This document shows, piece after piece, positions 53,396-61,703 of a stretch of 64,000 nt of DNA. The notes below the pieces were generated by a model. The model did no database searches, had not been told where the DNA came from, and saw nothing but the letters and a program-made list of their open reading frames with translations. Numbering within the stretch: position 1 is the first letter of the stretch; each line of letters opens with the position of its first letter. Origin of the DNA: Dyadobacter bucti (GTDB lineage: Bacteria > Bacteroidota > Bacteroidia > Cytophagales > Spirosomataceae); contig NZ_SWFP01000004.1 in assembly GCF_005869225.1 (NCBI RefSeq), positions 620,001 to 684,000 on the forward strand, written 5' to 3'. Made by a program: the position numbers and the translations under genes.

Positions 53396-54169
53396 ATGAC
53401 AACCAAAGAACAAATCGTAGAAAACTGGCTTCCCCGCTACACCGGCACTGCGGTGGAAGACTTCGGGGACTATATATTGCTGACCAATTTCGGGAACTAC
53501 GTTACCATGTTCGCTGAGAAGTTCGGAGTGGAAGTGAAAGGCCAGGGGCGCGCCATGCAAACGGCCACAGCAAACGACATTACCATCATCAATTTCGGGA
53601 TGGGAAGCCCGATGGCGGCTACGGTGATGGATCTTTTGTCTGCGATCAGCCCGAAAGCTGTGTTGTTTCTTGGCAAGTGCGGCGGGTTGAAAAAAACGCA
53701 GGTAGGAGACCTTATTCTCCCGATTGCGGCGATACGGGGCGAAGGTACAAGTGATGATTATATGCCTTCGGAGATTCCCGCGCTGCCGTCATTTCGTCTT
53801 CAGAGTACCGTTTCGGCAAGCATCGCCAAACATAAAATGGATTACTGGACCGGCACTGTTTACACCACAAACAGGAGGATATGGGAGCATGATGACAGTT
53901 TTAAGGAATACCTCAGAGAGATCCGTGCAATGGCCATTGATATGGAAACGGCCACGATTTTCATTGTAGGGTTTGCCAACTCCATACCACATGGGGCGCT
54001 GCTTCTGGTGTCAGACAATCCGCTGGTACCGGAAGGTGTGAAAACCGAAGAAAGTGATAAAAAGGTTACCACCAACTATGTGAAAGTCCATCTCGAAATA
54101 GGGATCGAGGCCTTGACTGAACTGGCTAGGTCTGGTGCTTCGGTCAAGCATCTGCGGTTTGAAAACTGA
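53396..54169 (+). CDS. AMP nucleosidase (short Bacteroidota type)
   Basis: The 257-residue product belongs to the nucleoside-phosphorylase fold and is close to AMP nucleosidase, which splits AMP into adenine and ribose 5-phosphate. Motifs seen are IINFGMGSPMAATVMDLLSAI, AVLFLGKCGGLKKTQVGDLILP, RAMAIDMETATIFIVGFAN (the M-E-x-T ribose-binding Glu) and LLLVSDNPL with the catalytic Asp. E. coli Amn has an extra N-terminal domain of about 200 residues, which is missing here. The narrow assignment rests on similarity of the catalytic half. Confidence 0.85.
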   Translation: MTTKEQIVENWLPRYTGTAVEDFGDYILLTNFGNYVTMFAEKFGVEVKGQGRAMQTATANDITIINFGMGSPMAATVMDLLSAISPKAVLFLGKCGGLKKTQVGDLILPIAAIRGEGTSDDYMPSEIPALPSFRLQSTVSASIAKHKMDYWTGTVYTTNRRIWEHDDSFKEYLREIRAMAIDMETATIFIVGFANSIPHGALLLVSDNPLVPEGVKTEESDKKVTTNYVKVHLEIGIEALTELARSGASVKHLRFEN

Positions 54170-54240
54170 TTTGCTTTTACAAAATGTTTTGGGCCGGAAT
54201 GTCTAATCATTGTCCGGAGGATTATTCAGGAAAATAAAAA

Positions 54241-54612
54241 ATGGAAGATAAAACGCTTTATGAACGCATTGGCGGAGACGACGCGCTCCGGTTGCTGACA
54301 GATAAATTTTACGATCTGGTATTCGAGCACGAGCTGATTTCCAGGCTTTTTAAAAGTGATAAGGATGAAATCAAAGAAAAGCAGCGGTTGTTCCTGACCC
54401 AGTTTCTCGGCGGTCCGCAATTGTATTCCAGTGTCCACGGCCACCCCATGATGCGCGCCCGACACATGCCGCACGTCATCACTGAAGACGATGCCGTAGC
54501 CTGGCTTCAATGCATGTCCGCGGCCGTAGGGCAACTGCCGATTGACAAGGAGCTGAAAGACGAACTGTTTGATCGTTTTCCGCGGACGGCGTTTTTTATG
54601 GTTAATAGTTAA
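54241..54612 (+). CDS. Group 2-type truncated haemoglobin
   Basis: A 123-residue 2/2 globin expected to bind oxygen or nitric oxide. It starts YERIGGDDALRLLTDKFYDLVFEHELISRLF and has FLTQFLGGPQLYSSVHGHPMMRARHMPHVI, where the last H of RARH is the proximal haem ligand. The GGPxxY and GHPMxRxRH pattern is characteristic of the group 2 (TrHbO) class. It stands alone, downstream of the AMP nucleosidase gene. Confidence 0.9.
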   Translation: MEDKTLYERIGGDDALRLLTDKFYDLVFEHELISRLFKSDKDEIKEKQRLFLTQFLGGPQLYSSVHGHPMMRARHMPHVITEDDAVAWLQCMSAAVGQLPIDKELKDELFDRFPRTAFFMVNS

Positions 54613-54647
54613 ATTTGAAATTCGACAACATAAACTTTACACACTAA

Positions 54648-54845
54648 ATGATTGCTACAAAACATGATTATGAAATTGCATTGAAAAAGCTGGAAGTAGT
54701 TTTTGATGCACCCGTCGGCTCGCCGGAGAGCGAAGAGGCAAATGCACTGGCAATTCTTATTGATGCGTTTGAAAATGAATATTACCCAGTCAATCCGGAT
54801 AGGGTGGAAGCTACAAGAATCAAAATGGAGGAAAGGCACCTTTAA
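54648..54845 (+). pseudogene. Truncated higA-type antitoxin remnant
   Basis: The 65-residue product (MIATKHDYEIALKKLEVVFDA, GSPESEEANALAILIDAFENE, YYPVNPDRVEATRIKMEER) matches the N-terminal part of HigA-type antitoxins, which normally continue with an XRE helix-turn-helix. Here the frame stops right where that domain should begin, so DNA binding is lost. No HigB toxin gene is upstream, since the haemoglobin gene ends 35 nt before. The stop lies 18 nt from the 3' end of the convergent TumE-type toxin gene, suggesting that arrival of that pair cut the gene. It may still be translated as a short protein. Confidence 0.65.
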
Positions 54846-54863
54846 TTCCCAGCACAGTCCCAC

Positions 54864-55217
54864 TCAACTGGCAGGGAAAATGATATTAAGTTTGATATAT
54901 TTCAAAACATCTTCCAGCGAAATATCGTGGCTTGTCTCGACTGATGTTTCTCCCACGTGTTTGTGGTGCGGATAAGTGGCAAGGTTTGGGAAGTGCGGCG
55001 CGTTGTCCCAGCGAAGGATTAGGTCTCCGGTTGTTTTTTGCCAGTGGAATGAATATTTACGACGGTCTGTTTCAACATATTGTCGGGCATAGAGAATGCT
55101 TCCATCAATAAATTGCGCCTGAATATTAAGATAATATGCGGTAGAAGATTCCCGAAAGTCATGGATGATGTATGACTCAACGAAGTCTTTGTCATCCAGC
55201 CATTTGAAAATCTCCAT
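54864..55217 (-). CDS. TumE-type (DUF6516) putative toxin of a toxin-antitoxin pair
   Basis: The 117-residue product matches the DUF6516/TumE pattern: VESYIIHDFRES, FIDGSILYARQYVET, KYSFHWQKTTGDLILRWDNAPHFPNLATYPHHKHVGE in sections, then SLEDVLKYI. The His-Gln and RWDNAPH/FPHHKHV blocks are the likely active region. It overlaps the upstream small helical protein gene by 26 nt on the same strand, a typical toxin-antitoxin arrangement with the antitoxin first. The toxic target is not known to me. It is next to a broken higA gene. Confidence 0.75.
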   Translation of the reverse strand: MEIFKWLDDKDFVESYIIHDFRESSTAYYLNIQAQFIDGSILYARQYVETDRRKYSFHWQKTTGDLILRWDNAPHFPNLATYPHHKHVGETSVETSHDISLEDVLKYIKLNIIFPAS

Positions 55218-55461
55218 TCCTTACATCAGTGATTTTTGAATCTATTTCTGCCAGGAACTGATTGTACGCCTTCCATTCAATCAAATCATCCCAGGCTTCG
55301 AAATTTTCAGTCAGAGAATTTTCGACTTCATTTTCAAAGGTCTCAAAACTGCAGTTATATTTTTTTTTGAGAACGCTTATTTTTTCCTGAAAGAGTTGTT
55401 TTTGCGACAAATAGTCCAACAATACCCAATTGCTGATTTGTGTTTTAGTAAATGTAAGCAT
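55192..55461 (-). CDS. Putative cognate antitoxin of the TumE-type toxin
   Basis: An 89-residue, mostly helical protein with the blocks LKKKYNCSFETFENEVENSLTENFEAWDDLIEWKAYNQFLAEI (in sections). Small proteins with this KY-x-S-F-E-x-F-E and W-D-D-x-I-E-W-K-A-Y pattern sit directly upstream of DUF6516 toxins. The 26-nt overlap with the toxin gene supports coupled translation. No DNA-binding domain is evident, so autoregulation would need a different mechanism. Confidence 0.68.
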   Translation of the reverse strand: MLTFTKTQISNWVLLDYLSQKQLFQEKISVLKKKYNCSFETFENEVENSLTENFEAWDDLIEWKAYNQFLAEIDSKITDVRNGDFQMAG

Positions 55462-55588
55462 GGAATTTGCCAGTCTGTTTTTAACAAATTTAAATAATCC
55501 CGAAGGTTAAACAAGATATGTAAAGGATAACTTGGGATTTTAAAAACTGCATTTTTCGCTGGACGAAACGATGACCACAAGAATTCTT

Positions 55589-55596
55589 TACATTTG
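55589..55596 (+). promoter_or_regulatory. Candidate -7 promoter box abutting the nucleotidyltransferase start codon
   Basis: TACATTTG fits TAnnTTTG and ends 4 nt before the ATG of the tRNA nucleotidyltransferase-family gene. If real, it gives a leaderless or near-leaderless mRNA and rules out the in-frame ATG 30 nt upstream. No good -33 TTG box is visible, so support is modest. Confidence 0.35.
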
Positions 55597-55600
55597 CGGC

Positions 55601-57019
55601 ATGAATTTTAAAGAGCAGTTAATCCACTATCCGATTCTTGAAATCGTTGCAAAGGCAGCGGCGGAGCTGGGTGTGGAGGCATATATTATTGGTGGATTTG
55701 TAAGGGACCTGATACTCAAAAGGAATAGCAAAGACATAGATATCGTTTCGATCGGCAGTGGAATTGAGCTCGCTGAACTTGTAGCCAGCCAGTTAGGGCC
55801 GGATGTTTTCGTGAGCATTTATAAAAATTTCGGAACTGCGCAGATCAGGCAGGGTGACCTGGAGATAGAATTTGTAGGTGCGCGTAAAGAATCCTACCGG
55901 GCGGATTCCAGAAAGCCGGCTGTGGAAGACGGCACATTGAGCGACGACCAGAACCGCCGTGATTTTACGATCAATGCGATGGGTATCAGCCTGGATGAAC
56001 ATACGTTCGGGGAATTGGTCGATCCGTTTGACGGAGTCAGGGACTTGAGAAAGAAAATTATCCGCACCCCACTTGAACCCGAAATCACATTTTCAGACGA
56101 TCCGCTTCGGATGATGCGGGCGATCCGTTTCGCAAGCCAGCTTAATTTTGATATCGAACCGGATACATTTGATGCGATCATCAAGATGAAGGACCGTATC
56201 GGCATTGTTTCTATGGAACGTATTTCGGATGAACTGAATAAGATCATTCTCTCACCGGTACCTTCTTATGGCTTCAAATTGTTGTTCCACGCGGGAATCC
56301 TGGCCATTATTTTCCCGGAGATGATCGAACTTCAGGGAGTGGAGAATATAGAAGGGAAGGGGCATAAGGATAATTTTTACCATACGTTGCAGGTGCTGGA
56401 CAATGTTTCCCAGACAACAGATGACCTCTGGCTTCGCTGGGCGGCTATTTTACACGATATCGCGAAACCGGCCACCAAAAAATTTGACAGAAAGGTTGGC
56501 TGGTCATTTCATAACCACGAGGAGGTAGGCGCGCGAATGGTCCCGGTAATTTTCCGGAGGATGAAATTGCCGTTGAATGAAAAAATGCGTTTTGTGAAAA
56601 AGCTCGTGCGGCTGCACCTGCGTCCGATTGTTTTGTCTAAAGAGGAGATTACGGACTCTGCGATGAGACGTTTGCTGGTTGAAGCAGGTGAGGATATTGA
56701 AGCATTGATGAAATTATGCCGGGCAGATATCACATCCAAAAATCCGGACAAAGTGAAACGTTTCCTGCACAATTTTGATCTTGTCGAACAAAAGCTCAAA
56801 GATCTGGAAGAAAGGGATAAGTTGAGAAATTTTCAGCCCGTGATCACAGGCGAAATGATCATGGATACTTTTGGCTTAAAACCCGCCCGTGAAGTAGGAT
56901 TGATAAAGGAAATTGTGAGAGAAGCTATTTTAGAAGGTATTATCCCCAATGAGTATCAGCCGGCATTTGACTATATGGTGAAGGAGGGAGAGAAAATGGG
57001 ACTTATTCGTGTTATTTGA
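55601..57019 (+). CDS. CCA-adding tRNA nucleotidyltransferase / poly(A) polymerase family protein with HD domain
   Basis: The 472-residue product, started at MNFKEQLIHYP, is a class II nucleotidyltransferase. The head domain shows AYIIGGFVRDLILKRNSKDIDIVSIGSG with the catalytic D-x-D, followed by GTAQIRQGDLEIEFVGARKESYR and the DDQNRRDFTINAM and DPLRMMRAIRFASQLNF blocks. The middle holds an HD phosphohydrolase domain (LRWAAILHDIAKP, NHEEVGARM). This domain order fits bacterial tRNA CCA-adding enzymes with an HD domain. It repairs or adds the CCA end of tRNA. A weak start 10 codons upstream is possible. Confidence 0.93.
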   Translation: MNFKEQLIHYPILEIVAKAAAELGVEAYIIGGFVRDLILKRNSKDIDIVSIGSGIELAELVASQLGPDVFVSIYKNFGTAQIRQGDLEIEFVGARKESYRADSRKPAVEDGTLSDDQNRRDFTINAMGISLDEHTFGELVDPFDGVRDLRKKIIRTPLEPEITFSDDPLRMMRAIRFASQLNFDIEPDTFDAIIKMKDRIGIVSMERISDELNKIILSPVPSYGFKLLFHAGILAIIFPEMIELQGVENIEGKGHKDNFYHTLQVLDNVSQTTDDLWLRWAAILHDIAKPATKKFDRKVGWSFHNHEEVGARMVPVIFRRMKLPLNEKMRFVKKLVRLHLRPIVLSKEEITDSAMRRLLVEAGEDIEALMKLCRADITSKNPDKVKRFLHNFDLVEQKLKDLEERDKLRNFQPVITGEMIMDTFGLKPAREVGLIKEIVREAILEGIIPNEYQPAFDYMVKEGEKMGLIRVI

Positions 57020-57061
57020 TATTTTTGCAAACAATAATCCTGGTCTCCTCATAACATTTAA

Positions 57062-57262
57062 ATGGAAAATACTCAATTCAAACGCTTTTTTGGTGCTCTT
57101 TTAACCCTTCTTGGCATAGCCGTCCTGCTTTTTGCCTGTGTTGCATTTTTATCAGACAAACCAGTTTTGGGGCTGACTGTTTCGAAATGGGAATCGGTGG
57201 TTCCTTTTTTAGTAGGTACCGTTTTTCTGCTTACCGGTGTTAACCTGGTGAGCCGCGGTTAA
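57062..57262 (+). CDS. Small two-helix membrane protein of unknown function
   Basis: The 66-residue product has two hydrophobic helices (about 10-31 and 46-63) with a short loop containing SDKPVLGLTVSKWES, and ends NLVSRG. It follows the tRNA nucleotidyltransferase-family gene by 42 nt and ends in a 4-nt overlap with the convergent DUF2851 gene. I do not recognise a family. Clean membrane topology and tight packing between real genes support it as coding. Confidence 0.65.
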   Translation: MENTQFKRFFGALLTLLGIAVLLFACVAFLSDKPVLGLTVSKWESVVPFLVGTVFLLTGVNLVSRG

Positions 57263-58539
57263 ACTGGCCGGACCAGTGCTGCACCGACTGTACATTCCAG
57301 ACATCTCCTGGGTGTGCAGTACAAATTGTGCCACTCCAGCAAAGCCTGGCTGTCTGCCGCATTGGTTACACGTATTCCCAGCGTATTCCATTCCCGGGTG
57401 ATGCGGTTATTTTCTGCTTCAATTTCCGAAAGCCAGTATACGGCTTTATCCAATAATTCATGCTGTTGTTTTTGTTTGGAATATGCCACCAACAGCGGTA
57501 CCGCTGCGTTGATGATCAGTAAATGGGCTGCATCCTTACCCATAGAAGGAACTGATGACCGGGATTTTTTACCAAATAAATAATGAGACTTCCAATAGGC
57601 GGACTGCTCCAGATGAAATTTCCCGCGCAGCTCGGCAAAAGAACCGGCATAAACCAATTCGGTAAAAAGGCTTCCCTCATTGTTCAGGAATTGTGCAAGC
57701 TGTGCGAGACGTACCGTCGGAAATCCGGCCGGACGCAAGCGCGAATATTTCCACTCGTGCCCGTTCATACAGCTTTCGCTCAGCCCATACTTGGCACTCA
57801 GAAACTGGTGTTCTTTTCGGAGCAGCCTGACATAGGGCTCGTCTGTTTCGTCGGAAAGCATTCCTGCACAACCAAATAGCAAAGCCTCGATTTGTGACAA
57901 CTGTCCACGGTGTTTCCGCAAGATTTTCCAGGGCAGGATACGGGCTAGTCTCGAAAAAGCCGGATCGTTCAATTTGAATCCAAAATGCTGGCATAGCCAC
58001 AGATATGCGGTTTCTTCCCAGTCGTTTCTGGTTTCTTCGTAGATCAGAGTCACTTGTTGTGCTTTTTTGTCGAGCCGCTCGAGTAAGACCCTGTCCAGCA
58101 TTGCATATTTGAGAATATCACTCACCTGGCCAAACAACCCGGCGCAAGGGATGGATTCGTTTTCGTCCTGTAATTGGGCGTACCTTTCCAGCACAGCGTC
58201 TTTTATGCGTCCTTTGAGCGACAGGGTTGGGAGTAAAGTACCGTCTTTTCTTACCACGGGTTTGTCATTTTCCCACACAACATGCAGGACAACACTTTCA
58301 TAAGCAGCGTTTTTTTCGTGCATGTGCAAAAGCCAGTCGGAGGACCTGACATGAATTTCGACGCTTCCAACCCACTGAACCTGCCCGATCATAACCCTCG
58401 CTTCTGAGAAATCCGGCCCTGCATTGCCATTTTTGTTCCCTGTCCTGATGACCGAAAGATTTAAATTTTCATCAGTTTGAAGGTTTGACGTTTCGAAATA
58501 TTGGAAACGCCATATAAAACTCAGTATATCTTCATTCAT
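57259..58539 (-). CDS. DUF2851 family protein
   Basis: This 426-residue protein belongs to the Bacteroidota-restricted DUF2851 family of unknown function. Recognisable parts are the start MNEDILSFIWRFQYF, the GNKNGNAGPDFSEARVMIG block, VGSVEIHVRSSDWLLHMHEKN, VVLHVVWENDKPV, and a Cys-containing end NLYCTPRRCLECTVGAAL. No signal peptide is seen. The early D-F-x-x-A and E-x-H-x-x-S-D-W motifs resemble a nuclease-like core, though this is only an impression. It is convergent with the small membrane-protein gene. Confidence 0.88.
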   Translation of the reverse strand: MNEDILSFIWRFQYFETSNLQTDENLNLSVIRTGNKNGNAGPDFSEARVMIGQVQWVGSVEIHVRSSDWLLHMHEKNAAYESVVLHVVWENDKPVVRKDGTLLPTLSLKGRIKDAVLERYAQLQDENESIPCAGLFGQVSDILKYAMLDRVLLERLDKKAQQVTLIYEETRNDWEETAYLWLCQHFGFKLNDPAFSRLARILPWKILRKHRGQLSQIEALLFGCAGMLSDETDEPYVRLLRKEHQFLSAKYGLSESCMNGHEWKYSRLRPAGFPTVRLAQLAQFLNNEGSLFTELVYAGSFAELRGKFHLEQSAYWKSHYLFGKKSRSSVPSMGKDAAHLLIINAAVPLLVAYSKQKQQHELLDKAVYWLSEIEAENNRITREWNTLGIRVTNAADSQALLEWHNLYCTPRRCLECTVGAALVRPV

Positions 58540-58673
58540 TGGTTTGGGAAATGTTGTGTGTGTAAAAAATTGATGACAATGACATTTATTTTCTTTGTCT
58601 ATACATGATTAGTTTCTGTTATTTGTACGCTCGTTTTGTTGTTTGGTTTCTCTTTTAGAAGTAAAAAAGTTTT

Positions 58674-59360
58674 ATGCTCCGCCGTTTGCAATTTATTGCG
58701 CTTAGAATTCTCATTTTCTTTTTTGGTATTTCAATCATCTGGGTCATCATTCTTCGGTTTTTGCCGGTTTGGGTAACACCTTTTATGCTATCGCGTAAAA
58801 TCGATGCATTTATGGATGACAAAGACACGGAAATTCATCACGATTGGGAACCCTATGAGAACATCTCAAAGGAAGTAGCGCTTGCGGTAGTTGCCTCGGA
58901 AGACCAGAATTTCCCTAAGCACTGGGGATTTGACTTTGACCAGATCTATGACGCCATGACGGAAGACAGAAAACGCGCCCGGGGAGCCAGTACGATCTCG
59001 CAGCAGGTCGCAAAAAATGTATTCCTATGGCATGGGAGAAGCTATATCCGCAAGGGATTGGAAGTTTACTTCACCATTCTGATCGAATTGATCTGGGATA
59101 AGCAGCGTATCCTCGAAGTATACCTCAATGTGGCTGAAATGGGAAAGATGACTTTCGGTGTGGAGGCTGCTTCTCTGCGTTTTTACAAAAAATCGGCAAA
59201 AAAACTATCGAGATATGAGGCTGCAAGGATAGCGGCGGTGTTGCCGAACCCGGTTCGCTTCTCAATCAAAAATCCATCCCCCTACGTTATGAGGCGCACC
59301 AATCAGATTGTAAGGCAAATGCGTTACCTGGGTGGGCAAAAGTATATTGCTGATTTGTAA
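58674..59360 (+). CDS. mtgA: Monofunctional biosynthetic peptidoglycan transglycosylase
   Basis: MtgA polymerises lipid II into glycan strands at the inner membrane. The 228-residue protein has one N-terminal membrane anchor (about residues 9-29) and a GT51 domain: ALAVVASEDQNFPKHWGFDFDQI with the catalytic Glu, RARGASTISQQVAKNVFLW, and LEVYLNVAEMGKMTFGVEAASLRFYKKSAKKLSRYEAARIAAVLPNP in sections. Length and motif order are normal. It is convergent with the Tyr/Pro-rich protein gene. Confidence 0.96.
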   Translation: MLRRLQFIALRILIFFFGISIIWVIILRFLPVWVTPFMLSRKIDAFMDDKDTEIHHDWEPYENISKEVALAVVASEDQNFPKHWGFDFDQIYDAMTEDRKRARGASTISQQVAKNVFLWHGRSYIRKGLEVYFTILIELIWDKQRILEVYLNVAEMGKMTFGVEAASLRFYKKSAKKLSRYEAARIAAVLPNPVRFSIKNPSPYVMRRTNQIVRQMRYLGGQKYIADL

Positions 59361-59373
59361 GCCCGGTTTCAAA

Positions 59374-60687
59374 CTAGTTCCTTGGTGAGTCATTTCCCCT
59401 CGGCCTTTCCCGTGAAGAGCCGGGTGTTGCCGCCGGGCGTGCAGCAGGACTTGTTGACGGTCTCGCGGCAGGTCTGGGTGTAGCCGGGCGCGACGGTGCG
59501 GGTCGGGATATCCCTGGCTGGGTAACAGGTGGCCTCGAAGTTTCGGGCCTTGTAACTGATGGCCGTGAAGTTTCCGGCCTCGTGACTGACGGTCTTGAAG
59601 TTTCGGGTCTTGTGACTGATGGCCGCGAAGTTTCCGGTGTCGTCACAGAAGGGCGAGATGTACCGGGACGTGTAACCGACGGCCGCGATGTGCCGGGGCT
59701 GGTAACCGGCCTTGATGTTCCTGGTCTGCTGGTGGATGGCCTGCCAGTGGAAGGCCTCACAACCAGGGGGCGGCCAGTTTTATCAAAGGACGGCAATCTG
59801 TCCCTGGAAGAGCTGGCTGTGGGATTTCTTTTTACAAATAAAGCGGATCCTTGCCGTGCAGAAGATGGTCTCGAATAAGTGTTCCGGTAATCTCCACGAG
59901 CATATCTTGTCCTGACCACAACTGACCTCGATCTGTAGTTTCCCCCATAGTATCTGTCGTACCAAACCGGGTTCCGATAGTGGTCCCATCTGCGAAAATG
60001 GCCGTTGTAGTAATTGCGCCAATGATAATGGTATCCGTAGTAATAATGCCAGTACCTCGGGCGCCAGGGCCGCCAGTAAGAAGGATAGTAATGCCAACGC
60101 CAGGGAGAGTGCCAGATAACATAGTTCGGAACAAAAATAAACTGAACCACGGGCCATGATGAAATTGCACGTGCACTGTTGTCTGCCGCGTATGTGGCCT
60201 GGCGCTCCTCTCTGTTTCCGGAGTAGCCCGGATTGGGTGTTTCACCGGGAGTGCCGTTTTCGGACAAGGAGGCAGGTTCTATGATATAGTTTTTGCCGTA
60301 CAAATCTTCGTCACCGACCAATTGGATCAGTACTTGGCCGTCGTCTTTTTTCTCGACAAAAAATACGGCTACGTCCTGGTCTTCGGTATCGCTGACAGCT
60401 ATTTTAAGAGTGATGGTATGAAGGTTGCCATCAACCTGATCGGCAACACGGATATAATCAATGTTGTCGTCTCCGTCCAGATCGAGGTTATTAATCTCGG
60501 ATTCTTCATCATTGAGTTTTTTCTCAAAACCTTCCAGTGTTTCGGATTCCTGAAAGAGTTTCATGACTGCATAAAGATTTAGATTATCGCCTGGAAGGTC
60601 AAGTTTTTCCTCTTCGGATTGTGCGATCACTCCCGGGCTTGCCGCCAGCATCGCAATAAACAGTATGTATGCAGTGAGATTTTTCAT
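59374..60687 (-). CDS. Exported Tyr/Trp-rich protein with C-terminal Pro/Ser/Arg repeats
   Basis: The 437-residue product has a Sec signal (1-22, VIAQ). Residues about 25-155 form an acidic domain with LDLDGDDNIDYIRVADQVDGNLHTITLKIA in parts and DQDVAVFFVEKKDDGQVLIQLVGDE. Residues about 180-255 are extraordinarily rich in W, Y, H and R (PYSYWRPWRPRYWHYYYGYHYHW-like). The C-terminal 140 residues are disordered and contain 10-residue repeats close to TSRPSVTRPE. Proteins with this overall plan are common in Cytophagales and are of unknown function; the aromatic-rich middle suggests surface association. It is convergent with mtgA. Confidence 0.8.
   Translation of the reverse strand: MKNLTAYILFIAMLAASPGVIAQSEEEKLDLPGDNLNLYAVMKLFQESETLEGFEKKLNDEESEINNLDLDGDDNIDYIRVADQVDGNLHTITLKIAVSDTEDQDVAVFFVEKKDDGQVLIQLVGDEDLYGKNYIIEPASLSENGTPGETPNPGYSGNREERQATYAADNSARAISSWPVVQFIFVPNYVIWHSPWRWHYYPSYWRPWRPRYWHYYYGYHYHWRNYYNGHFRRWDHYRNPVWYDRYYGGNYRSRSVVVRTRYARGDYRNTYSRPSSARQGSALFVKRNPTASSSRDRLPSFDKTGRPLVVRPSTGRPSTSRPGTSRPVTSPGTSRPSVTRPGTSRPSVTTPETSRPSVTRPETSRPSVTRPETSRPSVTRPETSRPPVTQPGISRPAPSRPATPRPAARPSTSPAARPAATPGSSRERPRGNDSPRN
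59510..59719. repeat. 30-bp in-frame tandem repeats in the Pro/Ser/Arg tail
   Basis: Units starting near 59540, 59570, 59600, 59630, 59660 and 59690 are 30 bp each and encode variants of TSRPSVTRPE; a degenerate unit precedes them. Because the period is a multiple of three, unit gain or loss keeps the reading frame. Confidence 0.85.
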
Positions 60688-60815
60688 ACCAAAAAGTTTA
60701 AAGCAATGTAACGAAATATGCTTAAATATACTTGCGCACGGGACTTTGCTGTCCGTGACCGGAGGAGCTTTAACATAGTCGGTGCCCGCGTTAAACGTAG
60801 TACAGTTTTGTGATC

Positions 60816-61499
60816 TCAGGGAAACCCTGCTCGGGTGATCGGTTTGTTTCTTTCGCGCAAAAATTTATAGTTGCGGTGCTGGGATAGCGCGGGGTCGAGT
60901 TTTTCAAACAACCCCTGATTTTTCAACGCGTACCAATTGATCTTTAACAAATATAGACTTACATAGGAGCGAGGATGGTATTTGATAAATTCTCCGGTTT
61001 TCGACATCAGATCTTTCCTTTCAATATCCTGCAGGCCAAGCCAGTAATTCAGGCTGTCAGCCTGGTTTCTTTTCCTTGCCCTGGCTTCTTGCACAACATA
61101 TGCATTTAATCTGGCATCCGACGGGCGCTGAATGCTATCCTGGAAAAACTGCCAGTCGGGATTACTTTTGGAATGTGTGACCACAGATTTGGAAACATCT
61201 GAGGTATCCAGCTTGATTTTTGTTCCGGAATCGAAGAAAAAAGTCAGTGAGCCTTTCATTTTAGAAACCTGCAATTGATATAAATCCGGTAGCAGGTTTT
61301 GGTCCATCCGAAGGTGTGTGGTGTCGAATCCTAGGTTGATGGAGTGAACCACAGCTGCAAAGCCTTTTTCACGCGTCAGTAAAATAGCCTTACGATTGTT
61401 CAATGCAACGGGAGCGTCTATGCTGATTTTTACATTTTGTGAAAATGCGTAAGGCGAAGTAAGCAGAAGAAAAAGAATCGTGAAAATTTGTTTAGTCAT
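60816..61499 (-). CDS. Exported DUF4369-like protein lacking a thioredoxin domain
   Basis: The 227-residue product has a Sec signal (1-20, YAFSQ) and a domain resembling the N-terminal DUF4369 region that in Bacteroidota usually precedes a TlpA-like thioredoxin domain (AILLTREKGFAAVVHSINLGFDT, DLYQLQVSKMKGSLTFFFDSG, followed by helices ending YVSLYLLKINWYAL and LFEKLDPALSQHRNYKFLRER). The frame stops after ITRAGFP, where a thioredoxin domain would be expected to begin; no CxxC is present. It is either a natural short form or a truncated gene. Function is unknown. Confidence 0.6.
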   Translation of the reverse strand: MTKQIFTILFLLLTSPYAFSQNVKISIDAPVALNNRKAILLTREKGFAAVVHSINLGFDTTHLRMDQNLLPDLYQLQVSKMKGSLTFFFDSGTKIKLDTSDVSKSVVTHSKSNPDWQFFQDSIQRPSDARLNAYVVQEARARKRNQADSLNYWLGLQDIERKDLMSKTGEFIKYHPRSYVSLYLLKINWYALKNQGLFEKLDPALSQHRNYKFLRERNKPITRAGFP

Positions 61500-61558
61500 T
61501 TGCTGTGCAGGGGTCGGCAGTCATTTTGTAAATTAAAGAAAAAAATGAAAGGTTGGTT

Positions 61559-61685
61559 GCGGTCACAGACCGCAGTCACTCAGACGTGGCTGGAAGCTCC
61601 GCATAACGTTTCCAGCTACGCCTGACTATCCTTGACTACTTCTGACCACTATTCACTACCCCTGACCATCCCTGACATCTCTGCC
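61559..61685. repeat. Hairpins and degenerate CTGACTA repeats in an intergenic region
   Basis: Between the DUF4369-like gene and the endonuclease-type gene lie a perfect short hairpin GCGGTC-ACA-GACCGC (61559-61573) and an imperfect 13-bp stem (CGTGGCTGGAAGC with GTTTCCAGCTACG, 61585-61620). These are followed by an irregular run of CTGACTA/CTGACCA motifs to about 61685. The last part precedes the C-terminal end of the downstream gene. This may be REP-like material serving as a transcription end for the DUF4369-like gene. Confidence 0.55.
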
Positions 61686-61703
61686 CCCTCCCGCAAAATA
61701 GTG

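Noticed and set aside
55571-55600. Upstream in-frame ATG for the tRNA nucleotidyltransferase-family gene
   Set aside because: It adds 10 residues without family similarity, and a promoter-like TACATTTG lies between the two starts; the downstream ATG fits better.
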